Made by a program: the position numbers and the translations under genes
The notes under the pieces: model-generated
The model's input: only the letters and a program-made list of their open reading frames with translations
What the model was told of the DNA's origin: nothing
Databases searched by the model: none
Part shown: one piece after another, positions 46,070-57,635 of the stretch
How the letters are laid out: every line of letters begins with the position of its first letter
How positions within the stretch are numbered: the first letter of the stretch is position 1
DNA from: Sternotherus odoratus
Taxonomy: Eukaryota; Chordata; Testudines; Kinosternidae
NCBI GenBank assembly: GCA_032164245.1
Contig: JAVMKO010000001.1
Location: 249,807,644 to 249,871,643, forward strand
Length of the DNA stretch: 64,000 nt
Direction of reading: 5' to 3'

Positions 46070-46170
46070 AACTTACCCAAAGTCACACAGGAAGCCTGAA
46101 GTGAGGTAGAGACTGAAGCTAGGATCTTCCACATTGCTGGCTAGAACCTTAACCATTAGACCACTCTTCC
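46070..46170 (-). repeat. SINE/MIR-like fragment
   Basis: AACTTACCCAAAGTCACACA, GGAAGCCTGAAGTGAGGTAG and AACCTTAACCATTAGACCAC are the reverse of a tRNA/MIR-type SINE. Confidence 0.6.
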
Positions 46171-46376
46171 ATTCAGCTCATGAACGCTCTGGCCAAATCA
46201 CAGGACAGAAGGAACAGTAAAATAGCATCATCTGATCTGTCTTGTGGCGGGTGGTCTTAAAATGCACATGAGTTCAGCTAGCTTGCCATCAATCTCACCA
46301 CCTCATTTGTCTGACAGCTTCTTCAGTAGGCCACAATTTGCAAAACATTTACAAAAAACAGGGACAAAACATTATT

Positions 46377-46446
46377 GGTGAAATCCTGACCCTATTCAAG
46401 TCCATAGGAATTTTACCATTGACTTCAATACGGCCAGGATTTCACC
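46377..46446. repeat. 70-bp imperfect palindrome
   Basis: GGTGAAATCCTGACCCTATT is mirrored by AATACGGCCAGGATTTCACC. The centre carries AAGTCCATAGG and TTGACTTC. A weaker relative lies at 1208-1264. Confidence 0.7.
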
Positions 46447-46449
46447 CTA

Positions 46450-48057
46450 AATTTTGTAAAACCAATATAAACAGCAAGAGAAGCTCTGAAAACAGGGATG
46501 CTGCTGGGTTTCAGAGTGTCATGGTCACCCCAAGGGCGAGTAAGAGGCATGTTTCCTCAACACTGAATTCATTGGGAATTGGGTTCAATTTTGCTAAATG
46601 GACTAAAAGATACCCCAGACTGAATAATGTAGATATATTTACATTTGCCAGTCTCAAAAGGGTTCCCATTCAACCTTTAAAAAGACCCTATGGCAGCAGG
46701 GCACAGATCTGAGTGAGGTGGGGGAACAAGAATTAAAACTGATGGCATTAACTACAAAGAAAACATGTTATGCTGATGATATTTGACAGTCATTATTAGA
46801 TTTTTGCTATCTCTACAAAATATTTTAAGGTGCTCAGGTACCACATACTGAACTGAAACGTCTAGACAGATAGTCATTAACTTCATTTGTGAGTGTGTGA
46901 TCAAAACTGCAAACATCAATTCCAGAATTATTAAAATAGAATTGAATTTTCCTATCTCAAATGAGTTTGAGGTAATGCCTACATCAAAAGATATTACAAA
47001 ACATATCTTGCTGGCTGGAGATTAATTTTTAGTTTTTCTGCTGAATAGTTCTGGTTCTACAGACAATAGGAAAGGAGACTGTTCCAATGCATTTCTAATG
47101 CTTAAATGCTATAGGTACATTATGTAGCAGTTAGAGATTTCATCTTTAAGACCGGATCAAACTGTGATTCTTGCATAATGTATCAATATGACAACTGTAA
47201 AGGGGAGTTGACTTGAATACTGAAATGGGAAGCAGAAGAAATAATATATGATGGAATCAAAATAAGAAAACCACCTGAAAGTAAAGACGTCCTATAAAAC
47301 AAACAAAAGTTAGACATAGTGAGGTTGAACCCACTTGAACTCTCACTGTGGAAAAGAAGATTATTGCACATCCAGTTGTTTACCTTAGGCATTTTGAAAA
47401 ATTTATTTTCTCAAATTATTACAGTGGTTCCTATAGAGACAAGAGAATCTGCACAAGCTGTATCTGCCAAAAGGTGATTTTTTAAAAAGAGGGTTGTTTA
47501 TGGCTCTCACTATTGTCGCATATGAGCACTGCAATATCATTAATGAATTTTACCTCACAGCAAGGTGAGGGAGGGAAATGTTAACAGTGCCATGTCACAA
47601 GTGGGGTAAAAGTGAGGCAGCAAGTGACGGTAGTATTAAGAGGTCCTGAAACATAAGCACATGTATCAAAGGCCTGAGGCCTCAATTAAAATAGTCAAAG
47701 CCTTGCTGACATATAGCAAAGTTAAGTTGTAAGAAAGAGGAAGGCCCTATTCACAAAATTTGGCAAGCACAAGGCTAATATTGCAAAAACACCTATTTCG
47801 AAGAGGTGCTTGGCACAGAGCACTCACGCAAGCATATTCCAAAGGGGTGGTACCAAAACACCTCAATACCAGCATATTCCTCAATGATGACAGGAACACA
47901 CTGACCCATCCTAAAGGTAAGGGCAGGGTGACTGCATGAAAGTAAAAATGTTTTAATCAAACAAATAGGTTCAAGGCAATGGGTGGTGCCCTAATACATC
48001 AGAGAGCACCTAATACACCCTGATATGTCAATGACTATACGTAACTTGTTTGTATTG
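46450..48057. other. Non-coding, nothing recognised
   Basis: No exon or named element. Confidence 0.4.
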
Positions 48058-48065
48058 GTGTATAA

Positions 48066-48717
48066 CAGGGGTGTGGGGCCACATCTGGGTATGGAAATTG
48101 TATGGTGGGCCATGAATGCTCATGAAATTTGGGTTGGGGTGCAGGAGTGGGTGAGGGCTCTGGCTGGGGGTGATGGTTCTGGGGTGGAGTTGGGGATGAG
48201 GAGTTTGGGGTGCAGGAGGGTGCTCCAGGCTGGAACTCAGGGGTTCAGAGTGCGAGAGGGGGAACAGGGTTGGGGAAGGTAGTTAGGGCATGGGAAGGGG
48301 TCAGGGGTTCAGCCTCTGGGCAGAACTTACCTCAAGCAGCTCCTGGAAGCAGCGGCATGTCCCCTCTCCAGCTCCTATGCGATGGCATGGCTAGGTGGCT
48401 CTACACGCTGCCCCATCCGCAGGTGCCACCCCTGCAGCTCCCATTGGCTGCAGTTCCCATGCAGGGATGGTGCCTGCAGAAGGGGCAGCATACAGAGCCC
48501 CCTAGCTGCCCCTAAACGTAGGAGCTGGAGCGGGGACATGCAGCTGTTTTCAGGAGCTGAAGTACATGTGCATGGAGCAGGCCCCGACCCTGCTCCCCAG
48601 CTGAAGTGTGGGAGCGGGGCAAGCTGCAGACTCCACTCCCCAGCGGGAGATCGAGGGCTGGATTAAATTGGCTGGCAGGCTGGATGTAGCCTGCGGGCCA
48701 TATTTTACCCATCCCTG
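48066..48717. mobile_element. hAT MITE, 652 bp
   Basis: Left end CAGGGGTGTGGGGCC; right end inverted CAGGGATGGGTAAAATATGG. Target-site duplication GTGTATAA/GTGCATAA (7 of 8) at 48058-48065 and 48718-48725. GC-rich interior with spurious frames and no transposase. Confidence 0.82.
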
Positions 48718-48725
48718 GTGCATAA

Positions 48726-49431
48726 AGATGTATCTCAGAGGGACTGTCTTTGGCCAGCCTAGGGGGCAGTGGAAAGTCCTGCCACTGAGTGAGCTGCGTC
48801 AGTTGTCATGGGCATACCTGTCTTAGTATCCTCACAGAGTCTGCCAGGCACTATTACCATGCTCTGTTGACAATAAACCTGGCTGGGTGTCTTCACTGAA
48901 AGCTGAGTCTGTGGATTTATTGGACAGTTCATTTAAGCTCTACTATCACCGCTATCTGCGCAGAGCTGGGACAGCACATTCAATAAACACATACACAGCC
49001 AACATCTAACCACAGTGGAACCCAGGCTGGTGGGATAGGGGACCTCATTGGTACCCCAGTTCCAAGTGGCTTCCGGGGGGGGAGGGAACCCATCACAATT
49101 CTCAATTCCCAATTTTGTGCCCTAACCAGAAAACCAGTAGGAGAGGTCTTACCATGGAATAATGGGTGGGGAGACAATTACAGTGGCACATCCACACACA
49201 TCCGTCATAACTAAATCTGCTGCATAATAGATGAAGAGTCTAGAAAGGGCAGTGCACGGATTTATCAGTTGTGCGTTGATTGCCATAACCACTTACTGAT
49301 CTGGTGATAATTTGCTGTGTGGATGGGTCATAGACCATCATATCTTACTTAGATTATAAACTCTGTGAGTCTGGTGGAGTCTGTCTGTGAAGTTTCATGT
49401 TCAGCTATGACACTTATAAATAACATTACAC
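48726..49431. other. Unassigned; possible LTR-like fragment
   Basis: Around 48860-48960 there is GACAATAAACCTGGCTGGGT, then GTCTTCACTGAAAGCTGAGT and TGTGGATTTATTGGACAG, which has the look of a retroviral-type LTR poly(A)/U5 region. No matching second LTR, primer-binding site or internal coding region is visible, so this is only a suggestion. Confidence 0.3.
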
Positions 49432-49610
49432 CAGGAATCTGCAACCTTTGGCCCACAGCCCATCGGGGTAAGCCCCCTGGTGGGCCAAGCCTGTTTGTTT
49501 ACCTGCTGCATCCTCAGGTTCAACCAACTGGAGCCTCCACTGTCTGTGGTTTGCGATTCCAGGCCAGTGGGGGCTGTGGGAAGTGGCACAGGCCAAGGGG
49601 GATTACGCAG
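49432..49610. mobile_element. hAT element, left-end fragment
   Basis: Terminus CAGGAATCTGCAACCTTTGG followed by a GTTTGTTTACCTGCTGCATC block. The same block occurs inverted in the fragment at 5111-5241, so both belong to one family. The right end is missing. Confidence 0.6.
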
Positions 49611-49639
49611 GTGGGCCACGGGCCCTGTACTCAACCATT

Positions 49640-50038
49640 TACCATAGCTCAAAAATACTCTGGGTTCATTCCTGCAATGTGTTGACTTCAATGGAAGTTC
49701 AGGGTGCTCAGAACCTCAAAGAACCTACAGGATATGGGGCTGTACTTCACAGACCTTTCATTCGTTTAAAAATAGTCATGTCCTGGGACATTCAGAGCAT
49801 GATACTAAGAAGAAAGAAATGTGCTGGTCTAATCAGAATCTAAAATATTGCATTGAGGAACATATCTGCAGTGACATTTCAAAAAAAGCACTGACATTTT
49901 AGTGATCTACAACCCAGAGAACCTGATCCCGCATGGAATTCACATTGGCTTGTGTATGTGGAGGCTTTGCAGAGTCAAACCCTGAATATTAAATAACTGT
50001 ATGTAGTTCCTGATGCGGCTGGCCAGAACCAGCCCAGC
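49640..50038. other. Non-coding, nothing recognised
   Basis: No exon or named element. Confidence 0.35.
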
Positions 50039-50052
50039 ATTTTTTACTATAG

Positions 50053-50256
50053 CATTATCATCATCATGTTCCTATTATGCCTCTAGCTTTTAGGGCAGTG
50101 ACAAAGCTCCTCCACTCCTGTCTGTTTCTGGCAAGTCTTTCAATGGTTCTCCGGTTGTGCCTTCGTTTTTTCAGCTCAGCTTCCACAGCTCTTCGCCATG
50201 TTATTTTTGGGCGGCCTTGTTTTCGCTTGTCTTCAGGTGTCCATCTTATTGCTACT
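50053..50256 (-). mobile_element. RTE-like LINE 3' end, 5'-truncated
   Basis: Flanked by ATTTTTTACTATAG (50039-50052) and ATTTTTTACTACAG (50257-50270), a 14-bp target-site duplication with one mismatch. On the minus strand it carries the last about 63 codons of an endonuclease/reverse transcriptase ORF, a stop and a tail of GAT repeats (ATGATGATGATAATG). The very short 3' end and simple-repeat tail are typical of RTE-type LINEs. Confidence 0.8.
50064..50254 (-). pseudogene. LINE ORF C-terminal fragment
   Basis: Reads RWTPEDKRKQGRPKITWRRA, then VEAELKKRRHN and ERLARNRQEWRSFVTALKA before the stop at 50064-50066. The GRPKxTWRR and RxWRxxVxAL motifs mark the extreme C-terminus of RTE-like LINE polyproteins, downstream of the reverse transcriptase. 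No in-frame stop remains, but the fragment lacks both catalytic domains and is inactive. Confidence 0.78.
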
Positions 50257-50270
50257 ATTTTTTACTACAG

Positions 50271-52000
50271 GCAGGGACTTTTTACAGGACTGTTTTCTTC
50301 CATGCTGGGGGCCTCACTGGATTGAGAAGGGAATATCTATAGAGCAGTTATGGAGGGAAATCTGTGCTCTTTTCATTCTGCAAAAGAAAAATATAATCTG
50401 AAAAGAGAACAACATTGGCAATATCTACAAAGAAAGCAATTATGGGAACAAATAGTCAATATTAAAAAGAATGAGGCCACTCGAGAACAATCCCCTTATT
50501 AGACAGTCTAGACAGATGGCTGCAATAACAGTAAGAATTTTAGTTTCCTTAGTCTACAGCTTACTGTTCTCAGCAACTAAAATACCAATAGACAGGAGGA
50601 ATGTGGAGCCAAGATTTAAATGTTTAGCACTGGTAATAAGGAACAGAATAAATACAACCAAAATATTAAATTCCCAAAAGATGTAAAAATTAGTCAATGT
50701 TTTAGAACACAATGAATGCAGAAAGAGCTAAGGTAGGCAAAATGTAGCCTTTGAATCAAATACACCCTTATGATTCTACAATATAACCCAAGAGTCATCC
50801 ATATCTTTTCAGTCCAAATCTGAGCAAACACAATTCCTGCTGAAGTCAGCACCTTGCAAGATTAGGGCCTAACAGGAAGGGTGTGACCTGCAGAAATGAC
50901 AGAAAGGCCTCTGGGATCCAGATACATACTAGAACCTGTTGCTTTAGCAGAATTAATATCTTTATTACAAATGAGGAAACCTGCAGTCTTCCCTATTTTA
51001 AGGAAAATGTGTCCTCTTCAGTCTCCTGAAAAGTTGCCAAAATAGCCTTCAATTAGGCAAGTTTTCTGCTCTGACTAACTCAGAATGGGGGAAATAAACC
51101 CCACCAAAACCAGGGATAAAGCTAATGCTAATTGCTGGACCCGTGAGGAATGCAGATATATTGCCCATGTGATACATGGAAGCCCAATAGTGCCTTCTGG
51201 CAGAGGATTTACTGATCTGTAACAATACATTTTAGCAGGCCTGACAAACTCACGACACCTAGCACATGGCTTTAATTGCATTTATTCATAAATAATATAA
51301 TGTAAGGTCTCTATTAAAAGGTTATGATAAACTGATCTTCATAATCATTGTGTGATGTATGGATGATATTTAAGTAGCTGTGTGTATGTATGGAAAATAT
51401 GTTTTGGACTCTGTCACCAACCAAAGAGAAAACAGGTTTCTTCCAGACAGGATGTATAGTCCCTATCTCCATTCACATGTAAATTAAGCAAAAAATAAAA
51501 AAAATCACAGTGACTTGAAAGTCTGATCTTCATCCTCGATAGGCAGAGCAGTGGTAAGTAAGGTAAACTTTAGAGCAAGTTTCTTAAAGCAAAGATGAGC
51601 CTCATTCCTGAAATAGACATTAATTTGAATTAATGCACCACTTGGAAGGGTATGGTGAACTTATGACATTCAGCGGAGGAAAAAGTGTCACAGTTCAGAG
51701 AGTGCTGACAACACCAGGGAGCCCAGTTTACACATGAAGTAATCAGGAGAATGGGAAGACACTGGAGACTAAATCACAGGAGGTTATGCTATCTAAGGGT
51801 GGTGGAAGGGGGAAAATGAACTCTGAAAAATATCAAAAGAATTCAAGGAGATGTTTAGTTTTCTATTCACTGAAGAATACCCCTTGTGAGAGGCAGCTGC
51901 TTCATAAACACTTGGATCCTAGTTTGTCTGGACACTAGTTGGGCAGGGCTCTGAGTTACTACAGAGATTTCTTTCTCAGGTATCTGTCCAGTAGGTCTGG
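50271..52000. other. Non-coding, nothing recognised
   Basis: No exon or named element. Confidence 0.4.
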
Positions 52001-52004
52001 CCCA

Positions 52005-52325
52005 GATCCTCAGGGTCTAACTGATCACTACATTTGAGGTTGGGAAGGAATTTTCTTCCAGGTCAGATTGGCAGTGTCTGGTAGTTTTTTCACCTTTCAC
52101 TGCAGCATGGGGCCCGGATCACTTGCAGGTTTAAACTAGCATATATGGCAGAGTGAATGTAACTTGAAGTCTTTAAATCATGATTTGAGGACTTCAGTAA
52201 CTCAGTCAGTGGTTGTGGGTCTATTAGCAGACTTGGTGGGTGAAGTTATGTGACCTGTAATGCACAGGAGATCAAACAGGATGCTCATGATAGTCCTTTC
52301 TGATTTTTAAAGTCTATGAATCTCT
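52005..52325 (+). mobile_element. CR1 3' fragment
   Basis: TTGGGAAGGAATTTTCTTCC, TTGAAGTCTTTAAATCATGA, TTTGAGGACTTCAGTAACTC and the end TTAAAGTCTATGAATCTCTG form a CR1 3' end in plus orientation. Confidence 0.82.
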
Positions 52326-52329
52326 GAAT

Positions 52330-53520
52330 CTGAAACCACATAGTTCTACAAAAGACTGATTTTGGGGGGGGGGGGGATCTTCTTTATTATATAGGAAAAG
52401 TGACCACTGATAAATGTAGATCCAGGTTTGCACTTTATGATTTTGTTTTACATGTATTCATTTTGCTTCTAATTTTCTTTACTATCAAACTGTGATGATA
52501 AATGATTTTTTTCACTATAAATATATCTCAGTGCTATGGTATTAACTAGGAGTTGATCCTCAGTTGAATCAAACAAGCTAGTGTGTTTGGGATAGCAAAC
52601 TTGGTAATTTCTGTGAGTGTTCAGTGGTTAAGGGCTGGACTCTGCAGGGAGTGCTCTAAGCACTGGGGGGCGGGTGGGAGGTGTGTGGTGTGCCTATCAT
52701 TTGCCTTCACAGAAAGCGTCAGGTCCATGGACCTGGAAGCAGTGCTTCTGTTGCCAGAGGCTGGTGGTTTTAGGAAGCTGATCTACAGAAAATGGAGACA
52801 AGACTGCTTCACAGTAAGGGCAGGTGGAGGTGAGGTAACTCACAAGCCTGGGTATCCCTGGGGAGTGTCACAGCACTTTCAAGTGTTTATGACATACATA
52901 GTGGGAAAAGGGAATATATAGAGTCAACAGATTCTTCAATAGTGGTTGATGTGCCTAATAAATTGAACATTTTCCCACTACAGGATTTTAACAATCTCGT
53001 AAATGTAAATAGCCCACAGGGTAAATTCTTGTTAATTGCAAGCTTAGTAGCTAGAAGATGAATATGCTATAAGTGGAAACCACCAAAGGGCCTAAACATC
53101 ACTGACTGACAGGCAGCCTGGATAACCTTGCAAACTTTGTTTGTGAAAGTTATTTTCTATTTGGATGAAAAGCAAAGGGATTTTAAAGGCACATTATTGT
53201 TCTTTTAAGATCTCTGGGCAGGATCTGACACCTACTGAATTTGATGGGAGTTTTATACCACACATACCATATACATACCATGTACCATTGACCAGATTCT
53301 GACTTTTGTTATATCTGTGCATCCCCAGGGAAGGCAGAGAACCCAGCACGTGAGACCTGGAAAGTAAAGAATGAAAGAAATTATTTCCAAATATTTTAAT
53401 ATGCATGCACAGTATCAGATTAATTAAGGCTACAGACAATATGTAAACTTATTGGTTTAGTGATTTTTAAAAGATATTTTTTCTTTTTCTTTTTTTAAAA
53501 AAGGCACTCTTCATCATTTT
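52330..53520. other. Non-coding, nothing recognised
   Basis: A G-run at about 52364-52377; otherwise no exon or named element. Confidence 0.4.
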
Positions 53521-53524
53521 AAAT

Positions 53525-53758
53525 CATGGTCTAGTAGATTAAGACATTGGATTAGGAATCAGGAGATTGGGTTTATTCGAAATTCTGCCACAGGGCTGTT
53601 AGCTTACCCTGGGCAAGTCACTTCAGCCCAGATCCTCAGAGGTATTTAGGTTCCTAGCTTCTACTAAAATCAATGGAAATTAGAAGCCTACATAACACTG
53701 AGGAACAGGGCTTTCCCATTCTCTGTTTCCCATCTGTTTGTTTCTTGTCTATATAGAT
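53525..53758 (+). repeat. SINE interrupted by the hAT insertion (5' part)
   Basis: ATGGTCTAGTAGATTAAGAC, GGGCAAGTCACTTCAGCCCA and TTCTTGTCTATATAGAT are a tRNA/MIR-type SINE body. Removing the hAT and one target-site copy joins CTTGTCTATATAGAT to TCTAAATTCTGCAGGGCAG at 57737. This restores the usual SINE tail order seen at 20008 and 33376. Confidence 0.6.
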
Positions 53759-53942
53759 CAGTGATGGGCAACCTTTTGAGCTTGGTGTGTCATATTTCGC
53801 CAAAAAACTGAGCATAACTCGGGTGGTGTGTCACTTTGAGGAAAAAACATTATTTCGCGATATTTATAGTTTAAATAACATAAATGTATAATTGTTATAT
53901 ATAATTGTATTTAATAAACCAAAAACTAATTATTTAACTGTC

Positions 53943-54005
53943 CTGCTTAGTGACTTCTTTGTTCATCCGTCAGTCGGTTTCTTTTGTTGGTCTTGATATT
54001 ATTTA
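53943..54005. repeat. Shrunken duplicate of the transposase 3' coding end
   Basis: CAGTCGGTTTCTTTTGTTGG then TCTTGATATTATTTA repeats, with few changes, the coding segment at about 54170-54210. The preceding TTAGTGACTTCTTTGTT repeats 54073-54089. About 80 bp between these two blocks is missing from the copy. It lies after the stop codon. Confidence 0.75.
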
Positions 54006-54072
54006 GCTTGTGTGGGGTGCCGTGAAGTAAGATAAGTGAGGGGGAGGGGGAATTCTTTCACAAACCTGCCTA

Positions 54073-56010
54073 TTAGTGACTTTTTTGTTGCTGAATTTCA
54101 TTGGCTAAATCTTCAATTGAAGGTTGGTATTTTGTACACTTCAGGCCCAAGCAAGCGCTACTAACTTCATCTGTCAATCTGTTTCTTTTGTTGGTTTTGA
54201 TATTATTTAACGCTGAGAATAAGGCCTCACAAAAGTATGTAGAGGGAAAAATTGTGAGTAAAGCCATTGCTATATTTTTCAGGGTGCTAAAAGTGTCTGG
54301 TAGTCGGTTCCAGGCACTCCAAATTTCCTGTTCGTAGTGGCACTCCTCTTGATTCTCCAAGCGACACCTTTCCAGATTCTCAAGCTTTGACCTCAAGTCG
54401 ACAAACACCTGAGCCCAGATACTGTCTTGAAATTCTGCAAGTTGCATCTCCAAATCATCAATTTGCATCCATTGGAAACCATTTAATTCCAAACTACTGT
54501 AGACTACTACATCAGGATACTTAATTATTTTCATGGTCTGTTCTAGACTTCTAAATTGACTAAATCTATCACTAAACTGGTCAAGTAACGAGTCTAAAAC
54601 ATGCTGGTACTTCATATGCAAGAGTTCCATTTCATTTTGTACAGCTGCACTGGCCTTCTCAAAATACTTTGTTACTCGAGGAAAATACTTATAAGTTTTA
54701 GTTTCTACATCTCGCTTGAAAATTTTAACTTTACTTTCAAAAGCTTTTATGTATCCAAACATAACGTCAATACTTTTGCCAAAACCTTGTAACTTTAAGT
54801 TCAGTTCATTAATATGAACAGAGAGATCTGTAAAAAACATCAGGGTGTTGACCCACTTATCATCATTAAGCTGAGGAAAGTTTCCCAGATCCTTATCGTC
54901 AAGAAATACCTTAATTTCTTCAAAGCACTCCACAAAGCGCTCAAGAACTTTGCCTCGGCTCAGCCATCTTACATTATTGTACATCAGCTGTCCACTGTAG
55001 GTGGAATCAACCTCCAGTAAAAGTGCCGAAAATTCTCGCTTGTGAAGGGGGCGAGCAGCTATTAAATTAACTATTTTTGTAACAACTGACATTAAGTCGT
55101 TTAAGTCGGTGAATCCTGCCTTGGCACATAAAGCCTCCTGATGGATAATACAATGAAAAGGCACAATTGGATGTCCAATAGCTTCTGTAAACAATTTGAC
55201 AAATCCAACTTTTTTCCCCACCATATTTGGTGCCCCATCTGTCGTCACTGACACAACTTTAGAGATATCAATGCTTAGGTCACAAAATGTTTGCATAACA
55301 ACCTTACATATTTCGCTTCCTGATGTACTCGTTGGCACTGATACTAACTTTATCAACTCTTCTCTCATTGTGAGACCATCAGAATATCGACCAATAATGG
55401 CCAACTGAGCATGTGATGTGACATCAGTAGTTTCATCAAGAGAGATCGAAAAATATTTACACTTCCTTATGTCTCTCTGCAATTGATGTTGCACGTTTGT
55501 GTTCAGTCTCATTATTCGGTCTTTTATGATATTTCTACTGAGTGGTAACTCAGATATTCTCTTAATAATTGCATCTTTATTCTGCATATCATGAAATAGA
55601 ACTGGTGCACATCTTAGGAGAGTTTCTTTAATAAATTCTCCCTCACTGAGCACTTTTCCATGCTGAGCTATAGAGTGAGCAATGCTCAAACTTGCAGATG
55701 TTAAATTTGTAGAGCCTTTCATAAATTTAAGGATGGAATTAGATTGGCTCTTATAAAGGTGTAGCTGCCTGGAAATGTATTCCTTCCTTTCATCCTCACT
55801 TTTTTCCAGGAGCTGGGAATGCTTAGTTTCGAAATGTCTATTTATATTCCACGTTCTGCTTACTACCGTTTCAGTACATAGAACGCAAAATGATCTGCCA
55901 TTTTTTTCTATAAAGCCATACATCTCGGTCCATGTCTCTTGAAAGGGTCGGCCACTGCTACTACCACTTCCTTTACTTAACCTTAGTTTTTTATTTTTTG
56001 GGTTCTCCAT
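54073..56010 (-). CDS. hAT transposase, intact
   Basis: 645 residues without interruption. An N-terminal BED-type zinc finger is visible (C42-x2-C45-x13-H59-x4-H64), which in this family binds the transposon ends. The RNase H-like catalytic triad can be placed: D192 in SLDETTD, D258 in TTDGAPNM and E595 in FCEALFSALNNIKTNKRNRL; the last resembles the ERTFS...KRNRL region of characterised hAT enzymes. A CxxH element (HCIIHQEALCAK, near residue 285) follows the second Asp. The C-terminal about 60 residues form the hAT dimerisation region. It is closest in style to the Charlie/GTF2IRD2-like vertebrate hATs. It would excise and reinsert its own element and relatives with matching ends, acting in the nucleus. 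Start: first ATG of the frame, immediately before the BED domain. Confidence 0.93.
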   Translation of the reverse strand: MENPKNKKLRLSKGSGSSSGRPFQETWTEMYGFIEKNGRSFCVLCTETVVSRTWNINRHFETKHSQLLEKSEDERKEYISRQLHLYKSQSNSILKFMKGSTNLTSASLSIAHSIAQHGKVLSEGEFIKETLLRCAPVLFHDMQNKDAIIKRISELPLSRNIIKDRIMRLNTNVQHQLQRDIRKCKYFSISLDETTDVTSHAQLAIIGRYSDGLTMREELIKLVSVPTSTSGSEICKVVMQTFCDLSIDISKVVSVTTDGAPNMVGKKVGFVKLFTEAIGHPIVPFHCIIHQEALCAKAGFTDLNDLMSVVTKIVNLIAARPLHKREFSALLLEVDSTYSGQLMYNNVRWLSRGKVLERFVECFEEIKVFLDDKDLGNFPQLNDDKWVNTLMFFTDLSVHINELNLKLQGFGKSIDVMFGYIKAFESKVKIFKRDVETKTYKYFPRVTKYFEKASAAVQNEMELLHMKYQHVLDSLLDQFSDRFSQFRSLEQTMKIIKYPDVVVYSSLELNGFQWMQIDDLEMQLAEFQDSIWAQVFVDLRSKLENLERCRLENQEECHYEQEIWSAWNRLPDTFSTLKNIAMALLTIFPSTYFCEALFSALNNIKTNKRNRLTDEVSSACLGLKCTKYQPSIEDLANEIQQQKSH

Positions 56011-56522
56011 CAGGGGGGCAGTGACAGAAGATAGAATTATAGATAGCTTGTTAGGCCTGCAGGCAATTAGGGGTTAACTAGCCTAACTAACCACAAAATG
56101 GTGCATGTAACTGTCTTTTAGGAAAGGGCAGGGTTAATGAGCAGAAATAGGGGTTAATAAGGATGCACAACAGTAATAGTGGTGAAATGGAGTCTGCACT
56201 ATGGAGCAAGATGGTGTTCCTTATGTGAATTAAAATGGCTACCACTATTTTTAATGGCGGGAAACGGCACCCATAGCACGCCACAGGCCCTCGCCTCTCC
56301 CAGCCTCCCCCTCACTTATCTCAGTAATGATGGATTAGAAATCCATCACACCCCAGAACAGTAGATAATGGTTGCTGTGGTTAACTGCTATTTGGTTACT
56401 AGTAATGGCAGGGCCCCCAGAGATGCGTCCCCTGCTGCGTTCCACTGCTCCCTGCTCTGCCGGCGGAAGTGAGGGCAAAGATCCTGGCTTAACCGGAAGT
56501 CACAGAACTACACGCTCTGTGC

Positions 56523-57197
56523 CACGTGCTCCCCGTCCCCCTTTCCTGCTGCGGGCGGGCTGCTAGTGATGGTGCCCCGTCCCCTGTCTCTGCTGCCCAG
56601 TTAGAGAAAAAAAAAAAAAACACGTGCTCCCCGTCCCCCTTTCCTGCTGCGGAATGCTAGTGATGGTGCCCAGTCCCCTGTCTCTGCTGCCGAGTTAGAG
56701 AGAGGGAAAAAAAAAAACACGTGCTCCCCGTCCCCCTTTCCTGCCACGGAATGCTAGTGATGGTGCCCAGTCCCCTGTCTCTGCTGCCGAGTTAGAGAGA
56801 GGGAAAAAAACAAAACGTGCTCCCCGTCCCCCTTTCCTGCCGCGGAATGCTAGTGATGGTGCCCAGTCCCCTGTCTCTGCTGCCGAGTTAGAGAGAGGGA
56901 AAAAAAAAAACACGTGCTCCCCGTCCCCCTTTCCTGCCACGGAATGCTAGTGATGGTGCCCAGTCCCCTGTCTCTGCTGCGAGTTAGAGAGAGGGAGAAA
57001 AAAAACACATGCTCCCCGTCCCCCTTTCCTGCCGCGGAATGCTAGTGATGGTGCCCAGTCCCCTGTCTCTGCTGCCGAGTTAGAGAGAGGGAGAAAAAAA
57101 ACCCACGTGCTCCCCGTTCCCCTTTCCTGCTGCGGGCGGGCTGCTAGTGCTGGTGCCCCGCCCCTTTCTCTGCTGCCCAGTTACAGAGAGGGAAGGG

Positions 57198-57237
<40 letters not shown>

Positions 57238-57597
57238 ATGTGCTCCCCGTCCCCCTTTCCTGCCGCGGGCGGGTTGCTAGTGCTGGTGCCCCGCCCCTTT
57301 CTCTGCTGCCCAGTTACAGAGAGGGAAGGAAAAAAAAAAAAAAAAAAAAAAAAAAACCCCAAAAAAACCCACGTGCTCCCCGTCCCCCTTTCCTGCCGCG
57401 GGCGGGCTGCTAGTGCTGGTGCCCCGCCCCTTTCTCTGCTGCCCAGTTACAGAGAGGGAAGGGAAAAAAAAAAAAAAAAAAAACCAACAAAAAAAAAAAA
57501 ACCCATGTGCTCCCCGTCCCCCTTTCCTGCCGCGGGCGGGCTGCTAGTGCTCGTGCCCCGCCCCTTTCTCTGCTGCCCAGTTACAGAGAGGGAAGGG

Positions 57598-57635
<38 letters not shown>

